From: Ideonella azotifigens
Lineage (GTDB): Bacteria; Pseudomonadota; Gammaproteobacteria; Burkholderiales; Burkholderiaceae_C
Assembly: GCF_006519715.1 (NCBI RefSeq)
Contig: NZ_VIDT01000007.1
Span: 1-34,450 of the forward strand
DNA: 34,450 bases
Direction: 5' to 3'
The first letter of the stretch is position 1. Each line of letters opens with the position of its first letter. The notes below the pieces were generated by a model, which searched no databases, was not told the origin of the DNA, and saw only the letters and a list, made by a program, of their open reading frames with translations. Shown here one piece after another: positions 1 through 9,116 of the stretch. A program made the translations under genes and the position numbers.

Positions 1-102
1 CTGTCGCCCGCGGCGCTGGCCACCCGCATCGTCCTGCGCGACGTGGCGGCGGCGACAATCTCGGCGGGCCTCTGGCCCGGCGCCACCCTTCACGCTTCGT
101 GA
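1..102 (+). CDS. C-terminal end of a probable LysR-type regulator (partial)
   Basis: Frame 1 is open from the first base to a TGA at 100-102 and encodes 33 residues ending in a GLWPGATLHAS tail. An R-x-x-L-x-x-x hydrophobic helix followed by W-x-G-A is a common ending of LysR-family effector domains, and tricarballylate operons usually have a LysR regulator (TcuR) next to tcuA. It would be codirectional with tcuA, 59 bases upstream. Only the tail is visible, so the family call rests mainly on context and could be wrong. Confidence 0.35.
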   Translation: MSPAALATRIVLRDVAAATISAGLWPGATLHAS

Positions 103-161
103 AGACCCATTGCCACCGCTCCCTCTAGCCGTGCCTCGGCGCCCTTCCTAGACTGCCGCTC

Positions 162-1577
162 ATGACTGAAGCCATGTTCGACGTGTTGGTGATCGGGGGC
201 GGCAATGCGGCTCTGTGCGCAGCGCTGATGGCGCGCGAGGCCGGCGCCTCGGTGCTGCTGCTCGAGGCCTCTCCGCGCGAATGGCGCGGCGGCAATTCGC
301 AGCACACCCGCAACCTGCGCTGCATGCACGACGCACCGCAGGACGTGCTGGCCGACGCCTACCCGGAGGAGGAGTACTGGCAGGACCTGCTCAAGGTGAC
401 CGGCGGCGCCACCGACGAGGCACTGGCTCGCCTGGTGATTCGGGCCTCGTCCACCTGCCGGCCCTGGATGCGGCAGCACGGCGTGCGCTTCCAGCCGTCC
501 TTGTCCGGTGCGCTGCACACGGCGCGCACCAACGCCTTTTTCATGGGCGGCGGCAAGGCGCTTGTCAACGCCTACTACCGCAGCGCGGAACGGCTGGGCG
601 TGGAAGTGCGCTACGACACGCCGGTCGATCGCCTCGAGCTGCGTGACGGCAGATTCTCGGCAGCGTACTCGGGCACCCGGCGCTTCAGCGCGCGCAGCTG
701 CGTGCTCGCCGCCGGCGGCTTCGAATCCAACCGCGAATGGCTTCGCGAAGCCTGGGGCATGAACGAGCGCGGCGAACACCCGGCCGACAACTTCCTGATC
801 CGCGGCACCCGCTTCAACACCGGCACCCTGCTGCGCTTCATGATCGATGCCGGTGCCGACACCATCGGTGACGCGACGCAAGCGCACATGGTCGCCATCG
901 ACGCCCGTGCGCCGCTCTACGACGGCGGCATCTGCACCCGCATCGACTGCGTCTCGCTCGGGTTGGTGGTGAACCGCGACGCCGAACGCTTCTACGACGA
1001 GGGCGAGGACTTCTGGCCCAAGCGCTATGCCATCTGGGGCCGGCTGGTCGCGCAGCAGCCGGGCCAGGTCGCGTTCTCGATCATCGATGCCAAGGCACAG
1101 GGTCGATTCATGCCGCCGGTGTTCCCCGGCACCCGGGCCCAGACCCTGCCCGAACTTGCACAGGCGCTCGGGCTCGACGTGGCCGCCTTCATGCAGACGC
1201 TCGACGCCTACAACGCGGCCTGCCAGCCCGGGACCTTCGACCACACCGCGCTGGACGACTGCCACACCGTGGGCCTCGCGCCCCCCAAAACCCACTGGGC
1301 CCGGCGCATCGACACCCCGCCCTACCACGCCTATGCCTTGCGCCCCGGCGTGACCTTCACCTACCTCGGCTTGAAGGTCGACGAAACCGCCGCGGTGCGT
1401 TTCGGCGGCCGCGCCAGTCCCAACCTCTTCGTCGCCGGCGAGATGATGGCCGGCAATGTCCTGGGCAAGGGCTACACCGCCGGCGTCGGCATGAGCATCG
1501 GCACGGCCTTCGGCCGCATCGCCGGCACCCGCGCTGCGCAGTCAGCCCTTCAGGAGAACGTCCGTGCAGCAGCTTGA
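162..1577 (+). CDS. tcuA: FAD-dependent tricarballylate dehydrogenase TcuA
   Basis: A 471-residue flavoprotein of the fumarate reductase/succinate dehydrogenase flavoprotein type. The N-terminal dinucleotide-binding motif (VIGGGNAAL, residues 10-18) is followed by the GGNSQHTRN stretch typical of this family. A C-terminal FAD-contact segment ([19 protein letters not shown]) precedes the end. Known TcuA proteins oxidise tricarballylate to cis-aconitate in the cytoplasm. The ATG at 162 is used; an ATG four codons downstream is also possible, and no strong Shine-Dalgarno is seen. The stop overlaps the start of tcuB by 14 bases, so the two are translated as a pair. A related flavin dehydrogenase with another tricarboxylate substrate cannot be excluded. 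Confidence 0.88.
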   Translation: MTEAMFDVLVIGGGNAALCAALMAREAGASVLLLEASPREWRGGNSQHTRNLRCMHDAPQDVLADAYPEEEYWQDLLKVTGGATDEALARLVIRASSTCRPWMRQHGVRFQPSLSGALHTARTNAFFMGGGKALVNAYYRSAERLGVEVRYDTPVDRLELRDGRFSAAYSGTRRFSARSCVLAAGGFESNREWLREAWGMNERGEHPADNFLIRGTRFNTGTLLRFMIDAGADTIGDATQAHMVAIDARAPLYDGGICTRIDCVSLGLVVNRDAERFYDEGEDFWPKRYAIWGRLVAQQPGQVAFSIIDAKAQGRFMPPVFPGTRAQTLPELAQALGLDVAAFMQTLDAYNAACQPGTFDHTALDDCHTVGLAPPKTHWARRIDTPPYHAYALRPGVTFTYLGLKVDETAAVRFGGRASPNLFVAGEMMAGNVLGKGYTAGVGMSIGTAFGRIAGTRAAQSALQENVRAAA

Positions 1578-2736
1578 AACCTTGGTGCGCGAGGCCTCCG
1601 AGCTCGCCAACGGCCACCGCGTCATTCCGCTGCAGGTCCTCACCGACAACGAGACCGAGGTCGCGCGCGTCCTGCAGATCTGCAATGCCTGCCGCTATTG
1701 CGAGGGCTTCTGCGGCGTGTTCCCGGCGATGACGCGGCGGCTGGAATTCGGCAAGAACGACGTCAACTTCCTGGCCAACCTGTGCCACAACTGCGGTGCC
1801 TGCCTGCATGCCTGCCAATACGCGCCGCCACACGAGTTCGGCGTCAACGTTCCGCAGGCCATGACGAAGGTCCGGCTGGACACGTACTCCCAGTACGCCT
1901 GGCCACCCGCCCTGGGAGGGCTCTATCGGCGCAACGGCCTGACGCTGTCGCTGGCGATGACCGCGGGGCTGGCCTTGTTCCTGATGCTCACCGTGGCCTC
2001 GACCGGCAGCCTGTGGGGCGCCGTGGACAGCAACTTCTACGGCATCTTCCCGCACAACACGCTCGTCGGCCTGTTCGCACCGATCTTCCTGTTCGCGGTG
2101 CTGGCCCTCGGCATGGGCGTTCGGAAGTTCTGGCACGAGGAGTCGCCCGGGCCGACATCGGCGCCTGCGATCACGGAGTCGGTCCGCAATGCGCTGACGC
2201 TCAAGTACCTGGACGGCGGCCATGGCGACGGCTGCAACAACGAGGACGACCGCTTCACCCTCCTACGGCGGCGCTTCCATCACCTGACCTTCTACGGCTT
2301 CATGCTCTGCTTCGCCGCCACCAGCGTGGCCACGCTCTACCACTATGCGCTGAACATGCCGGCCCCCTACGGCTACACCAGCCTGCCCAAGCTGCTTGGC
2401 ATCACCGGTGGGCTTGCTCTGGTGGCGGGCACCGCGGGGCTGTTCTACCTGAACCTGCGGCGCCATCCGCTGCAACAGGACGCGGCGCAGAAGCCGATGG
2501 ACCGTGGCTTCATCGCGCTGCTGTTCGTCACCGGCGCGAGCGGCTTGGCGCTGATGCTTGCCAAAGGCACGGGCGCCCTGCCGCTGGCGCTGTGTATTCA
2601 TCTGGGATCGGTGATGGCGCTGTTTGCCACCATGCCCTACGGCAAGTTCGCGCACGGCATTTTCCGTGCTGCCGCATTGCTCAAGTGGTCGATCGAGCGC
2701 CGCCAGCCGAGCAGGCTTCAGTTGGGCGACGACTGA
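1564..2736 (+). CDS. tcuB: Tricarballylate utilisation iron-sulfur membrane protein TcuB
   Basis: 390 residues from a GTG start with AGGAG at about 1552-1556. Two cysteine clusters lie near the N-terminus: C40, C43, C46, C50 and C74, C77, C80, C84, both of [4Fe-4S] type. About six hydrophobic segments follow from residue 120 to 365, some with histidines, as in a cytochrome b-like membrane domain. In the studied family TcuB reoxidises the FADH2 of TcuA and passes the electrons to the membrane. It overlaps tcuA. No tcuC-type citrate/tricarballylate transporter follows; the next gene is a convergent LysR remnant, so uptake must be encoded elsewhere. Confidence 0.88.
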   Translation: MQQLETLVREASELANGHRVIPLQVLTDNETEVARVLQICNACRYCEGFCGVFPAMTRRLEFGKNDVNFLANLCHNCGACLHACQYAPPHEFGVNVPQAMTKVRLDTYSQYAWPPALGGLYRRNGLTLSLAMTAGLALFLMLTVASTGSLWGAVDSNFYGIFPHNTLVGLFAPIFLFAVLALGMGVRKFWHEESPGPTSAPAITESVRNALTLKYLDGGHGDGCNNEDDRFTLLRRRFHHLTFYGFMLCFAATSVATLYHYALNMPAPYGYTSLPKLLGITGGLALVAGTAGLFYLNLRRHPLQQDAAQKPMDRGFIALLFVTGASGLALMLAKGTGALPLALCIHLGSVMALFATMPYGKFAHGIFRAAALLKWSIERRQPSRLQLGDD

Positions 2737-2888
2737 CCCCTGCAGCCGATAGCCGGTGTCGACCAATGCAATGTGTGACGCCAACGTCCCACCGGATGGC
2801 AGGACAGTACAGTGACCGGCGAGCAGTACCTGCCGAGCCCCGGCCGTGAAACTCCACGGCAGCTCACGGCAGTCGAAAAGCCGCGGCC

Positions 2889-3528
2889 TCAGAGCGATGT
2901 CAGCGGCTCGCGCAATGCCTCAATGACCACCGTCAGTGCACGCGTCGGGTTTCGCCGCCTCGAATAGCAGGCATGCAGCCCAGGGAACAACGGGCACCAC
3001 TCCTGCATGACGGAGACGAGACGCCCGGCCTCGACGTGGCGCCGCGCCAGGTCGGCCGTGACGAAGACGAGGGCGTGGCCGGACAGGGCGGCCTGGAGCA
3101 TCGGATAGACGCTCGTGAAAACCGTCTGGCCGGTGACTTTCGCCTCGGTCTTGCGGCCCTTGTGCTCGAGCGCCCAGCCGCAGATGCCGCCGCCGCTTGT
3201 CGGGCGCAGTGTGATGCAGTTGTGTCGCAGCAGATCCTGCGACGTGCACGGCACGCCGCGCACTGCGAGGTATCCCGGAGAAGCGACGATGACCATGGGT
3301 TGTTCAGCGGTCATGCGGACGGCGATCATGTCCCTCTCGACCTGGTTACCCCAGCGAACGCCAATGTCATAGCGATCTGCGTCGATGTCGACCATGCGGT
3401 AGTCAGCGCTGATCTCGATCTTGAGTTCGGGATACCTTTGAAGCAGTGGATCCAGGCGTGGCCACATGACGGAATTCAGCACATGGTCAATCGCTGTGAT
3501 GCGGATCGTGCCGCCGACCTTGGAGCGT
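2889..3528 (-). pseudogene. LysR-type regulator, 5'-truncated
   Basis: The frame encodes about 210 residues of a LysR effector-binding domain, from a TIRITAIDHV segment to the C-terminus. The N-terminal helix-turn-helix (about 85-90 residues) is missing. Homology to the intact LysR at 4033-4929 stops at about 3528, and what follows looks like insertion-sequence DNA. By eye the retained part matches that neighbour at roughly 70% of positions, including RYDIG, DMIAVRMTA and DLLRHNCITLR, so the two are paralogues in the same orientation. A GTG at 3482 could start a 197-residue product, but without a DNA-binding domain it would not act as a normal regulator. Confidence 0.85.
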
Positions 3529-3537
3529 CGATCCGTT

Positions 3538-3975
3538 GTAGGAGCGGGCAGTGTATTGGGGCGGTTCTGGGCTTTGATTGATTTCTCAATCCAAGGCCAC
3601 CGCCAGGCCGCCGGAGGCTCCCCCGCCCGCGACGTGTGCGCATCAACCCGTCAGAGCGGGCACTCGCCGGAATAGCGCCTGGCGTGCCTCGTTGAGTTCC
3701 TCGGCGGCCTGCAAGTCGCTCAACGCCGTGGCCTACTCGCGCAGGTGTGCCAGCGTCATGCCCTCACGCAGGCCCTGGGTCGCCTCGGGCAAGCTGGCCA
3801 GCTTGTCCAGCGGCGTCATCGCGTCCTGGGGCCTGTAGACCCGCTTGATGCGCCCCGGCTTTTTCGGGTCGGGTTTACCGGTCGAGAACAGGCATGGCCG
3901 GTGGAAGTTCAGGAACGAGTAGGCGCTGGACGGCAAGGCCGTGATCTGGATGGAGCGGGAGGCGGACGCGCAGTA
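3538..3975 (-). mobile_element. IS481-like element relic (transposase C-terminus)
   Basis: On the minus strand a frame reads AYSFLNFHRPCLFSTGKP, then MTPLDKLASLP and LREGMTL, matching the C-terminal end of IS481/IS3-type integrase-fold transposases (NFHRP followed by a conserved TPxxKL motif). A TAG at 3733-3735 interrupts the frame. Reading through it gives about 29 more residues to a TGA at 3643-3645, so this is a nonsense mutation in the original gene. The catalytic DDE core is gone. The 105 bases beyond the stop run to TGTAGGAGCGGG at about 3538, a plausible element end because IS481 ends commonly start with TGT. This end lies beside the breakpoint of the truncated LysR. Confidence 0.7.
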
Positions 3976-4032
3976 CCAGGTCGGCCCGCCCGCCGCGGCC
4001 GCCGATCCGCTGCCCCCTTGAGCCTCGCGCCC

Positions 4033-4929
4033 TCAGGCAGATTCCGGCTCCCGCAGGCCCTCGATCACCGCGGCCAGCGCGCGTGTCGGGTGGCGGCGGC
4101 TGGTGTAGTACGCATGCAGGCCGGGAAAAGACGGGCACCACTCGGCCATCACCTGCTTCAAACGGCCGGCCTGGAGGTGGGGCTGCACCATGTCGGCCGT
4201 CAGGAAGGCCAGCCCATGCCCCGACAAGGCCGCCTTCAGCATCGGGAACACACTGGTGAAGATGGTCTGCCCCGTCACCTTCGCTTCGGTGGGGCGGCCT
4301 TCGTGCGCCAGCTCCCAGGCATAGAGGCCCCCGCTGCTGGCCAGCCGCAGCGTGATGCAGTTGTGGCGCAGCAGGTCCTGCGGCGTGCGCGGCAGGCCAC
4401 GCTCGGCCAGGTAGCCGGGCGAGCCGACGATGGCCATCGGCTGGTCGGCCGTCATGCGCACGGCGATCATGTCCTTCTCGACCTGGTCTCCCCAGCGGAT
4501 GCCGATGTCGTAGCGCTCGGCCACGATGTCGATCATGCGGTACTCGCTGTCGATCTCGATATTGAGGTCCGGGTAGCGGTGCAACAGCCCTTCGAGCCTC
4601 GGCCACACCACGGAATCGACCACATGGTCGATGGCGGTGATGCGGATGGTGCCCGCCACCTTCTCGCCAAGCTCGCTCACGGAGGCCAGTGCGGCTTCGA
4701 TCTCCGCCAGCCGTGGCGCGATGGAGCGCATGAGCCGCTCGCCGGCCTCGGTCATGCCGACGCTGCGCGTGGTGCGCGTCAGCAATCGCACCCCCAGCCG
4801 GGCTTCCAGAGCCCGCACGGAGTGGCTGAGCGCGGACTGCGACACCCCCCGCTTCGCGGCGGCGCGGGTGAAGCTGCGTTCGCTCGCCACGGCGAGGAAG
4901 TTGGTGATGTCATTAATGTGATCCAGCAT
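4033..4929 (-). CDS. LysR-type transcriptional regulator
   Basis: 298 residues of normal family length. The N-terminal winged helix-turn-helix is intact (residues about 4-63, with SFTRAAAKRGVSQSALS and RLLTRTTRSV). It is followed by an effector-binding domain from about residue 90. The ATG at 4929 is the natural start because the protein opens with the typical LDHINDITNFL helix. The gene is divergent from the alcohol dehydrogenase at 5175 with a 245-bp gap holding repeats and palindromes, the usual LysR layout. It therefore probably controls that dehydrogenase and perhaps the Mo oxidoreductase operon after it, and itself. The inducer is unknown; reactive aldehydes would fit the context. Confidence 0.9.
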   Translation of the reverse strand: MLDHINDITNFLAVASERSFTRAAAKRGVSQSALSHSVRALEARLGVRLLTRTTRSVGMTEAGERLMRSIAPRLAEIEAALASVSELGEKVAGTIRITAIDHVVDSVVWPRLEGLLHRYPDLNIEIDSEYRMIDIVAERYDIGIRWGDQVEKDMIAVRMTADQPMAIVGSPGYLAERGLPRTPQDLLRHNCITLRLASSGGLYAWELAHEGRPTEAKVTGQTIFTSVFPMLKAALSGHGLAFLTADMVQPHLQAGRLKQVMAEWCPSFPGLHAYYTSRRHPTRALAAVIEGLREPESA

Positions 4930-4971
4930 GGTAGGCGAGGTTCTGGCTTGTCATTGGCCTGCCCGAATGGT

Positions 4972-5026
4972 GGCATGCGCATTCATGAATCACAACTCAT
5001 AGGCGCATGCCGTTTGGCATGCGCCT
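4972..5026. promoter_or_regulatory. Operator-like cluster in the LysR/ADH divergent promoter
   Basis: The 9-mer GGCATGCGC occurs at 4972-4980 and 5016-5024, and its reverse complement at 5003-5011. The last two belong to a perfect inverted repeat with 11-base arms (5001-5011 and 5016-5026) and a GTTT loop. Next to the first copy is the perfect 10-base palindrome ATTCATGAAT (4981-4990). LysR proteins bind dyads of the T-N11-A type in such divergent gaps, so these are candidate operators. There is no T-tract, which argues against a terminator. Binding is inferred. Confidence 0.55.
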
Positions 5027-5048
5027 GCGAGCTACCTTATGCCTAGCA

Positions 5049-5067
5049 TTGGGACATGTTGGGACAT
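5049..5067 (+). repeat. Tandem TTGGGACAT direct repeat
   Basis: TTGGGACAT occurs at 5049-5057 and again at 5059-5067, separated by one G, about 110 bases before the alcohol dehydrogenase start. The 10-base spacing is close to one helical turn, so it could be a same-face protein-binding site. It may also be chance. Confidence 0.4.
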
Positions 5068-5174
5068 CCATCGTCCCCGCTCCCTGCCTGTGTCGGTGCC
5101 CCGGATGGCAGGCGACGCAAAAGGGGTAGCTGACAGTCAGACAACATCGCCCGAATCCAGCCCTGGAAGACTTG

Positions 5175-6233
5175 ATGACCACCGCACTCGCCTACGCAGC
5201 CCCATCCGCCTCTGAACCGCTCTCGCCTTTCCGGCTGGAGCGGCGTACGCCTGAGGCACGCGACGTGCAAATCGACATTCTCTACTGTGGCGTCTGCCAC
5301 TCCGACCTGCACACCGCGCGCAACGAGTGGAAGAACACGATGTACCCCTCGGTGCCGGGCCACGAGATCGTCGGCCGCGTCAGCGCGGCCGGCACCGACG
5401 TCACCAAATTCAAGCTCGGTGACTTGGTCGGTGTGGGCTGCATCATCGACAGCTGCCGCCACTGCGAACCTTGTGGCGAAGGCCTGGAGCAACTGTGTGA
5501 CAACGGCTTCACCGGCACCTACAACGGCCCGGTCTTCGGTGGCGAGAACACCTTCGGCGGCTACTCCAGTCGCATCGTGGTGGACGAGCGCTACGTGCTT
5601 CGCATCGCCCATGACGAGAAGCAGCTGGCCAGCGTGGCGCCGCTGCTGTGCGCCGGCATCACCACCTATTCGCCGCTGCGCACCTGGGGCGTCGAGAAAG
5701 GCCAGAAGGTGGGGGTTGTGGGCCTGGGGGGCCTGGGCCACATGGCGGTGAAGATTGCAGCTGCCATGGGCGCCCATGTGGTGCTATTCACCACCTCGGC
5801 TGGTAAGGTCGAGGATGCCAAGCGCATGGGCGCCGCCGAAGTGGTGATCTCCAAGGACGCCGCGGCCATGGCGGCGCATGCCAGTTCGTTTGACTTCATC
5901 GTCAACACCGTGGCCGCCCAGCACGACCTGAACCCTTTCATCACCCTGCTCAAGCGCGACTGCACCATGACCCTGGTCGGCGCGCCCGAGCACCCCCACC
6001 CCGGCCCCGACGTGTTCGGCCTGATCTTCAAGCGCCGTCGCTTGGCAGGTTCCCTGATCGGCGGCATCCGCGAGACCCAGGAGATGCTGGACTTCTGCGC
6101 CCAGCACGGCATCGTCTCCGACATCGAGACCATCGCCATCCAGGACATCAACACCGCCTACGAACGCATGCTCAAGAGCGATGTGAAGTACCGCTTTGTG
6201 GTGGACATGGCCACCTTGTCCGAGCAGGCCTGA
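5175..6233 (+). CDS. Zinc-dependent NAD(P) alcohol dehydrogenase, YahK-like aldehyde reductase
   Basis: 352 residues of the zinc medium-chain dehydrogenase family. Catalytic zinc ligands are C41 (GVCHSD), H63 with E64 (PGHE) and C159 (LLCAG). The structural zinc site is C94, C97, C100, C108. The Rossmann motif GLGGLG lies at residues 183-188. The sequence style is that of YahK/cinnamyl-alcohol-type enzymes, which mostly reduce aldehydes with NADPH. A TTG one codon upstream is open, but ATG at 5175 is preferred with GGAAG shortly before it. It is divergent from a LysR gene and 76 bases before the Mo oxidoreductase genes in the same direction, suggesting one aldehyde-responsive unit. Confidence 0.9.
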   Translation: MTTALAYAAPSASEPLSPFRLERRTPEARDVQIDILYCGVCHSDLHTARNEWKNTMYPSVPGHEIVGRVSAAGTDVTKFKLGDLVGVGCIIDSCRHCEPCGEGLEQLCDNGFTGTYNGPVFGGENTFGGYSSRIVVDERYVLRIAHDEKQLASVAPLLCAGITTYSPLRTWGVEKGQKVGVVGLGGLGHMAVKIAAAMGAHVVLFTTSAGKVEDAKRMGAAEVVISKDAAAMAAHASSFDFIVNTVAAQHDLNPFITLLKRDCTMTLVGAPEHPHPGPDVFGLIFKRRRLAGSLIGGIRETQEMLDFCAQHGIVSDIETIAIQDINTAYERMLKSDVKYRFVVDMATLSEQA

Positions 6234-6309
6234 AGGCCGCTCCGTTCAGTCAGGCCGACTCCGCCCCGCCCAGTGCGCGGGGCTGCCCCAAACCAACAGA
6301 TGAAGCAGC

Positions 6310-6846
6310 ATGCAACTCCAGATCAACGGTAAGACGCATGAGGTCGATGCAGAGGCGGACACGCCTTTGCTGTGGGTGATCCGGGACGACCTCGGTCTGA
6401 CCGGCACGAAGTACGGCTGTGGGCTGGCGCAATGCGGCGCATGTTCGGTGCTGATCGACGGCGTGGTGACGCGCTCCTGCGTGATGCCGGCCTCGGCCGT
6501 CGTCGGCCGGCAGATCACCACCATCGAGGCCATCGAGCAGGATGCGGTGGGCCAGCGGGTGGTGCAGGCCTGGGTGGTGCATCAGGTGCCCCAGTGTGGC
6601 TACTGCCAGTCCGGCCAGGTCATGGCCACCACGTCTCTGTTGAAGCAAAACCCGCGTCCCACGGACGCGGAAATCGACACCGCCATGGTCAACCTCTGCC
6701 GATGTGGCACCTACAACGCCATTCGCGATGCGGTGCATGACCTGGCAGGGCGGGCGGGCGCCGCAGTGGCGGGAGAGTTGCTATCAGGCCATTCGGTGGC
6801 GCGTACGGCCGGGACCGGCGGCGCTGCGGACGAGGTGCAGTCATGA
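6310..6846 (+). CDS. (2Fe-2S) subunit of a molybdenum oxidoreductase (IorA type)
   Basis: 178 residues with a plant-type ferredoxin domain (C37, C42, C45, C57) followed by a helical domain with the second 2Fe-2S cluster (C96, C99, C130, C132). This is the small subunit of xanthine dehydrogenase-family enzymes. Here it would carry electrons from the Mo subunit to cytochrome c. It has no signal peptide, so it is probably exported bound to its Tat-bearing partner. The tail after residue 150 is alanine- and glycine-rich. It overlaps the next gene by four bases (ATGA). The family is named for isoquinoline 1-oxidoreductase, but homologues also oxidise aldehydes and nicotinate, so the substrate is open. 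Confidence 0.9.
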   Translation: MQLQINGKTHEVDAEADTPLLWVIRDDLGLTGTKYGCGLAQCGACSVLIDGVVTRSCVMPASAVVGRQITTIEAIEQDAVGQRVVQAWVVHQVPQCGYCQSGQVMATTSLLKQNPRPTDAEIDTAMVNLCRCGTYNAIRDAVHDLAGRAGAAVAGELLSGHSVARTAGTGGAADEVQS

Positions 6847-9104
6847 GCACGCCATTTTTTCCAAACGCCGCGGCGGAAGATGCCTTCCCGACCGGTGAGC
6901 CGACCAATGTCTCGCGTCGGGGTTTCCTGCTCCGCTCGGCGGGTACGGCGAGTGGTGCGTTCGTGCTGGGCTTCGGTTTGCCAATGGGCAGTGCACGTGC
7001 CCAGGCTGCGGCGACACCCGCGATGCGCGGCACGAAAGTGCCGGCGTTCCTGGAGATCCGGCCGGACAACTCGGTTCGCCTGCAAAGCCCGTTCATCGAA
7101 GGTGGGCAGGGCACCTTCACCGCCATGGCGCAGATCGTCGGCGAGGAACTGGACGCCGATCCCGCTAGCTTCATCGTGGAAAATGCACCACCCGGACAGG
7201 AGTTCGCTGTGCTGGACAACGGCATGCGCATCACCGGCGGCAGCATGTCGGTGCGCCTTGGCTATCCGACCATGCGGCGCCTGGGCGCGCTCGCGCGGGC
7301 CATGCTGCTGCAAGCAGCGTCGCAGCGCCTGCGCGTGCCGGTCGCACAGCTCAGCACCGAGCCGGGCCGGGTGGTGCACGCGGCTTCCGGCCGCTCGCTC
7401 GCCTACGGGCAGCTCGCCACGCAGGCCATGGACCTGCCGGTGCCCGACCCCGCCAGCGTGAAGCTCAAGGAGCGTTCGCAATTCCGCTGGATCGGCCAGC
7501 CCGTCAAGCGGCTGGACGCGCACGAGAAGTCCACCGGCAAGGTGCTCTACACCATCGACATGAAACTGGACGGCATGCTGCATGCCGCCGTTCAGCACGC
7601 GCCCCGGCTGGGCATGACGGTGGGTAGTGTGCGCAACCAGGCGCAGGTCGAGGCCATGAAGGGCGTGCACTCGGTGCACCGCCTGCCGGGCGCGATGGCG
7701 GTCGTCGCTGAACGCTGGTGGCACGCCAAGCGGGCAGCCGAGGCCCTGCAGGTGGACTGGCGCGAAGCCGGGCCCGAGGCCACCCAGCGCGTGATGCCGG
7801 CCGATTTCTCGACCGCGGCCTTCCAGCAGCGGCTCGCGGCCGCGACCGGTGCGGGCGACGAGGCCGAGGTGGCCGGCGACATCGCCTCCGGCTTCAAGGG
7901 CGCGAAGACCGTGGTGACTGCCACCTATGCCAGCCAGTACGTCAAGCACGCGCAGCTGGAACCACCCTCGGCGCTGGCGCGTTTCAACCCCGATGGCACA
8001 CTGGAGGTTTGGCTGCCCAACCAGGCCCCGGACATGTTCCGCGCCGACATGGCCAAGAAAACCGGACTGCCTGCCGACAAGATCACGCTGCATTCGCCGG
8101 TGCTGGGCGGCTTCTTCGGCCGCCATTTCCTCTACGAGGCAGCCAGCCCGTATCCGCAGGCCATCCAGCTGGCGAAGGCTACCGGGCGTCCGATCAAGCT
8201 GATTTGGAGCCGCGAGGAGGAGTTCCTGCGCGACACCGTGCGGCCCATGGCCGTTGTGCGCTTTCGCGCCGGGCTCGATCAGGACGGCCTGCCGGTCGCA
8301 CTGGAGGCCATCAGTGCCACCGAAGGTCCGACCGAAGGTCTCAGTGGCAAGCGCGCCGAGAAACCGGACCCAACCGCCGTGGAAGGCCTGGCAGGCAAGG
8401 CCTACGCCATCGCGAACCGGCGCGTGGCGCGGCTCTACGTGCAGACGCCCATGATGCTAGGCTACTGGCGCTCGGTCGGCAATTCGATGAACGACTTCTT
8501 CTACGAAGCCTTCCTCGATGAGCTGGCAGACAAGGGCGGGCATGACCCGTACGAGCTGCGGCTGCTCCTGCTGAAGGACAACGCACGGTTGACCCGCCTG
8601 CTGAAGGCGGCCGCCGAGCTGTCCGGCGGCTGGAAGCGCGGCCCCTTCACCGCGGCGGACGGTACGCGCCGGGCCCGTGGCGTGGCCATGGCCTCGCCCT
8701 TCGGCAGCCATGCTGCGGCCATTGCGGAAGTCTCGATCAAGCAGGGACGGGTGCGGGTGCACGACATCTGGGAAGCCATCGACCCCGGCAGCATCGTCAA
8801 CCCGGCCATCGTTGAAGCCCAGGTCAAGGGTGCCGTGGCGCTGGGGGTGTCGCAGGTGCTGTTGGAGGAGAGCGTCTACGAGCACGGTATGCCCCGGGCG
8901 AGGAACTACGACCTCTATCCCATCCTGCCGCCCGACCTCATGCCGCGGGTGCACGTCCGGGTTGTCGAGAGCGGCGAAAAGATGGGCGGAATCGGCGAGC
9001 CGCCGTTGCCCGCCGTGCCGCCGGCTGTGGCGAATGCCGTCGCCCGGCTGACGGGCAAACCTGTCCGCAGCATGCCGCTGTCGCGCCACACCTTCGAGGC
9101 CTGA
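6843..9104 (+). CDS. Tat-exported molybdopterin-binding subunit (IorB type)
   Basis: 753 residues. A twin-arginine signal (SRRGFLL, residues 24-30) precedes a hydrophobic stretch and an Ala-x-Ala-like region, so the enzyme acts in the periplasm. The molybdopterin domains follow: a GGFFGRHF loop in the middle and GIGEPPLPAVPPAVANAV near the C-terminus, where the glutamate is the expected catalytic base. It fits the IorB/AldH group, in which this subunit, the 2Fe-2S subunit and a multihaem cytochrome c form a membrane-linked oxidase. The start overlaps the 2Fe-2S gene and the cytochrome gene begins 12 bases after the stop. The substrate is probably an aldehyde or N-heterocycle and is not fixed by sequence. 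Confidence 0.88.
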   Translation: MSTPFFPNAAAEDAFPTGEPTNVSRRGFLLRSAGTASGAFVLGFGLPMGSARAQAAATPAMRGTKVPAFLEIRPDNSVRLQSPFIEGGQGTFTAMAQIVGEELDADPASFIVENAPPGQEFAVLDNGMRITGGSMSVRLGYPTMRRLGALARAMLLQAASQRLRVPVAQLSTEPGRVVHAASGRSLAYGQLATQAMDLPVPDPASVKLKERSQFRWIGQPVKRLDAHEKSTGKVLYTIDMKLDGMLHAAVQHAPRLGMTVGSVRNQAQVEAMKGVHSVHRLPGAMAVVAERWWHAKRAAEALQVDWREAGPEATQRVMPADFSTAAFQQRLAAATGAGDEAEVAGDIASGFKGAKTVVTATYASQYVKHAQLEPPSALARFNPDGTLEVWLPNQAPDMFRADMAKKTGLPADKITLHSPVLGGFFGRHFLYEAASPYPQAIQLAKATGRPIKLIWSREEEFLRDTVRPMAVVRFRAGLDQDGLPVALEAISATEGPTEGLSGKRAEKPDPTAVEGLAGKAYAIANRRVARLYVQTPMMLGYWRSVGNSMNDFFYEAFLDELADKGGHDPYELRLLLLKDNARLTRLLKAAAELSGGWKRGPFTAADGTRRARGVAMASPFGSHAAAIAEVSIKQGRVRVHDIWEAIDPGSIVNPAIVEAQVKGAVALGVSQVLLEESVYEHGMPRARNYDLYPILPPDLMPRVHVRVVESGEKMGGIGEPPLPAVPPAVANAVARLTGKPVRSMPLSRHTFEA

Positions 9105-9116
9105 GCCGTACGATCG

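Noticed and set aside
90-1328. Long open frame of 412 codons on the minus strand
   Set aside because: It is antisense to tcuA; composition (Gly, Arg, His, Ala rich) has no domain logic and arises from high GC at third positions.
5001-5026. Intrinsic terminator between LysR and ADH
   Set aside because: The stem-loop has no T-tract on either side and lies between two divergent 5' ends, where an operator is more likely.
3745-5046. Plus-strand open frame of 433 codons across the LysR gene
   Set aside because: It mirrors the LysR gene and IS relic on the other strand and has no recognisable motif.
6310-9104. Firm assignment as isoquinoline 1-oxidoreductase
   Set aside because: The family name comes from one studied enzyme; an attached three-haem cytochrome and neighbouring aldehyde dehydrogenase fit aldehyde oxidation as well, so no substrate is claimed.
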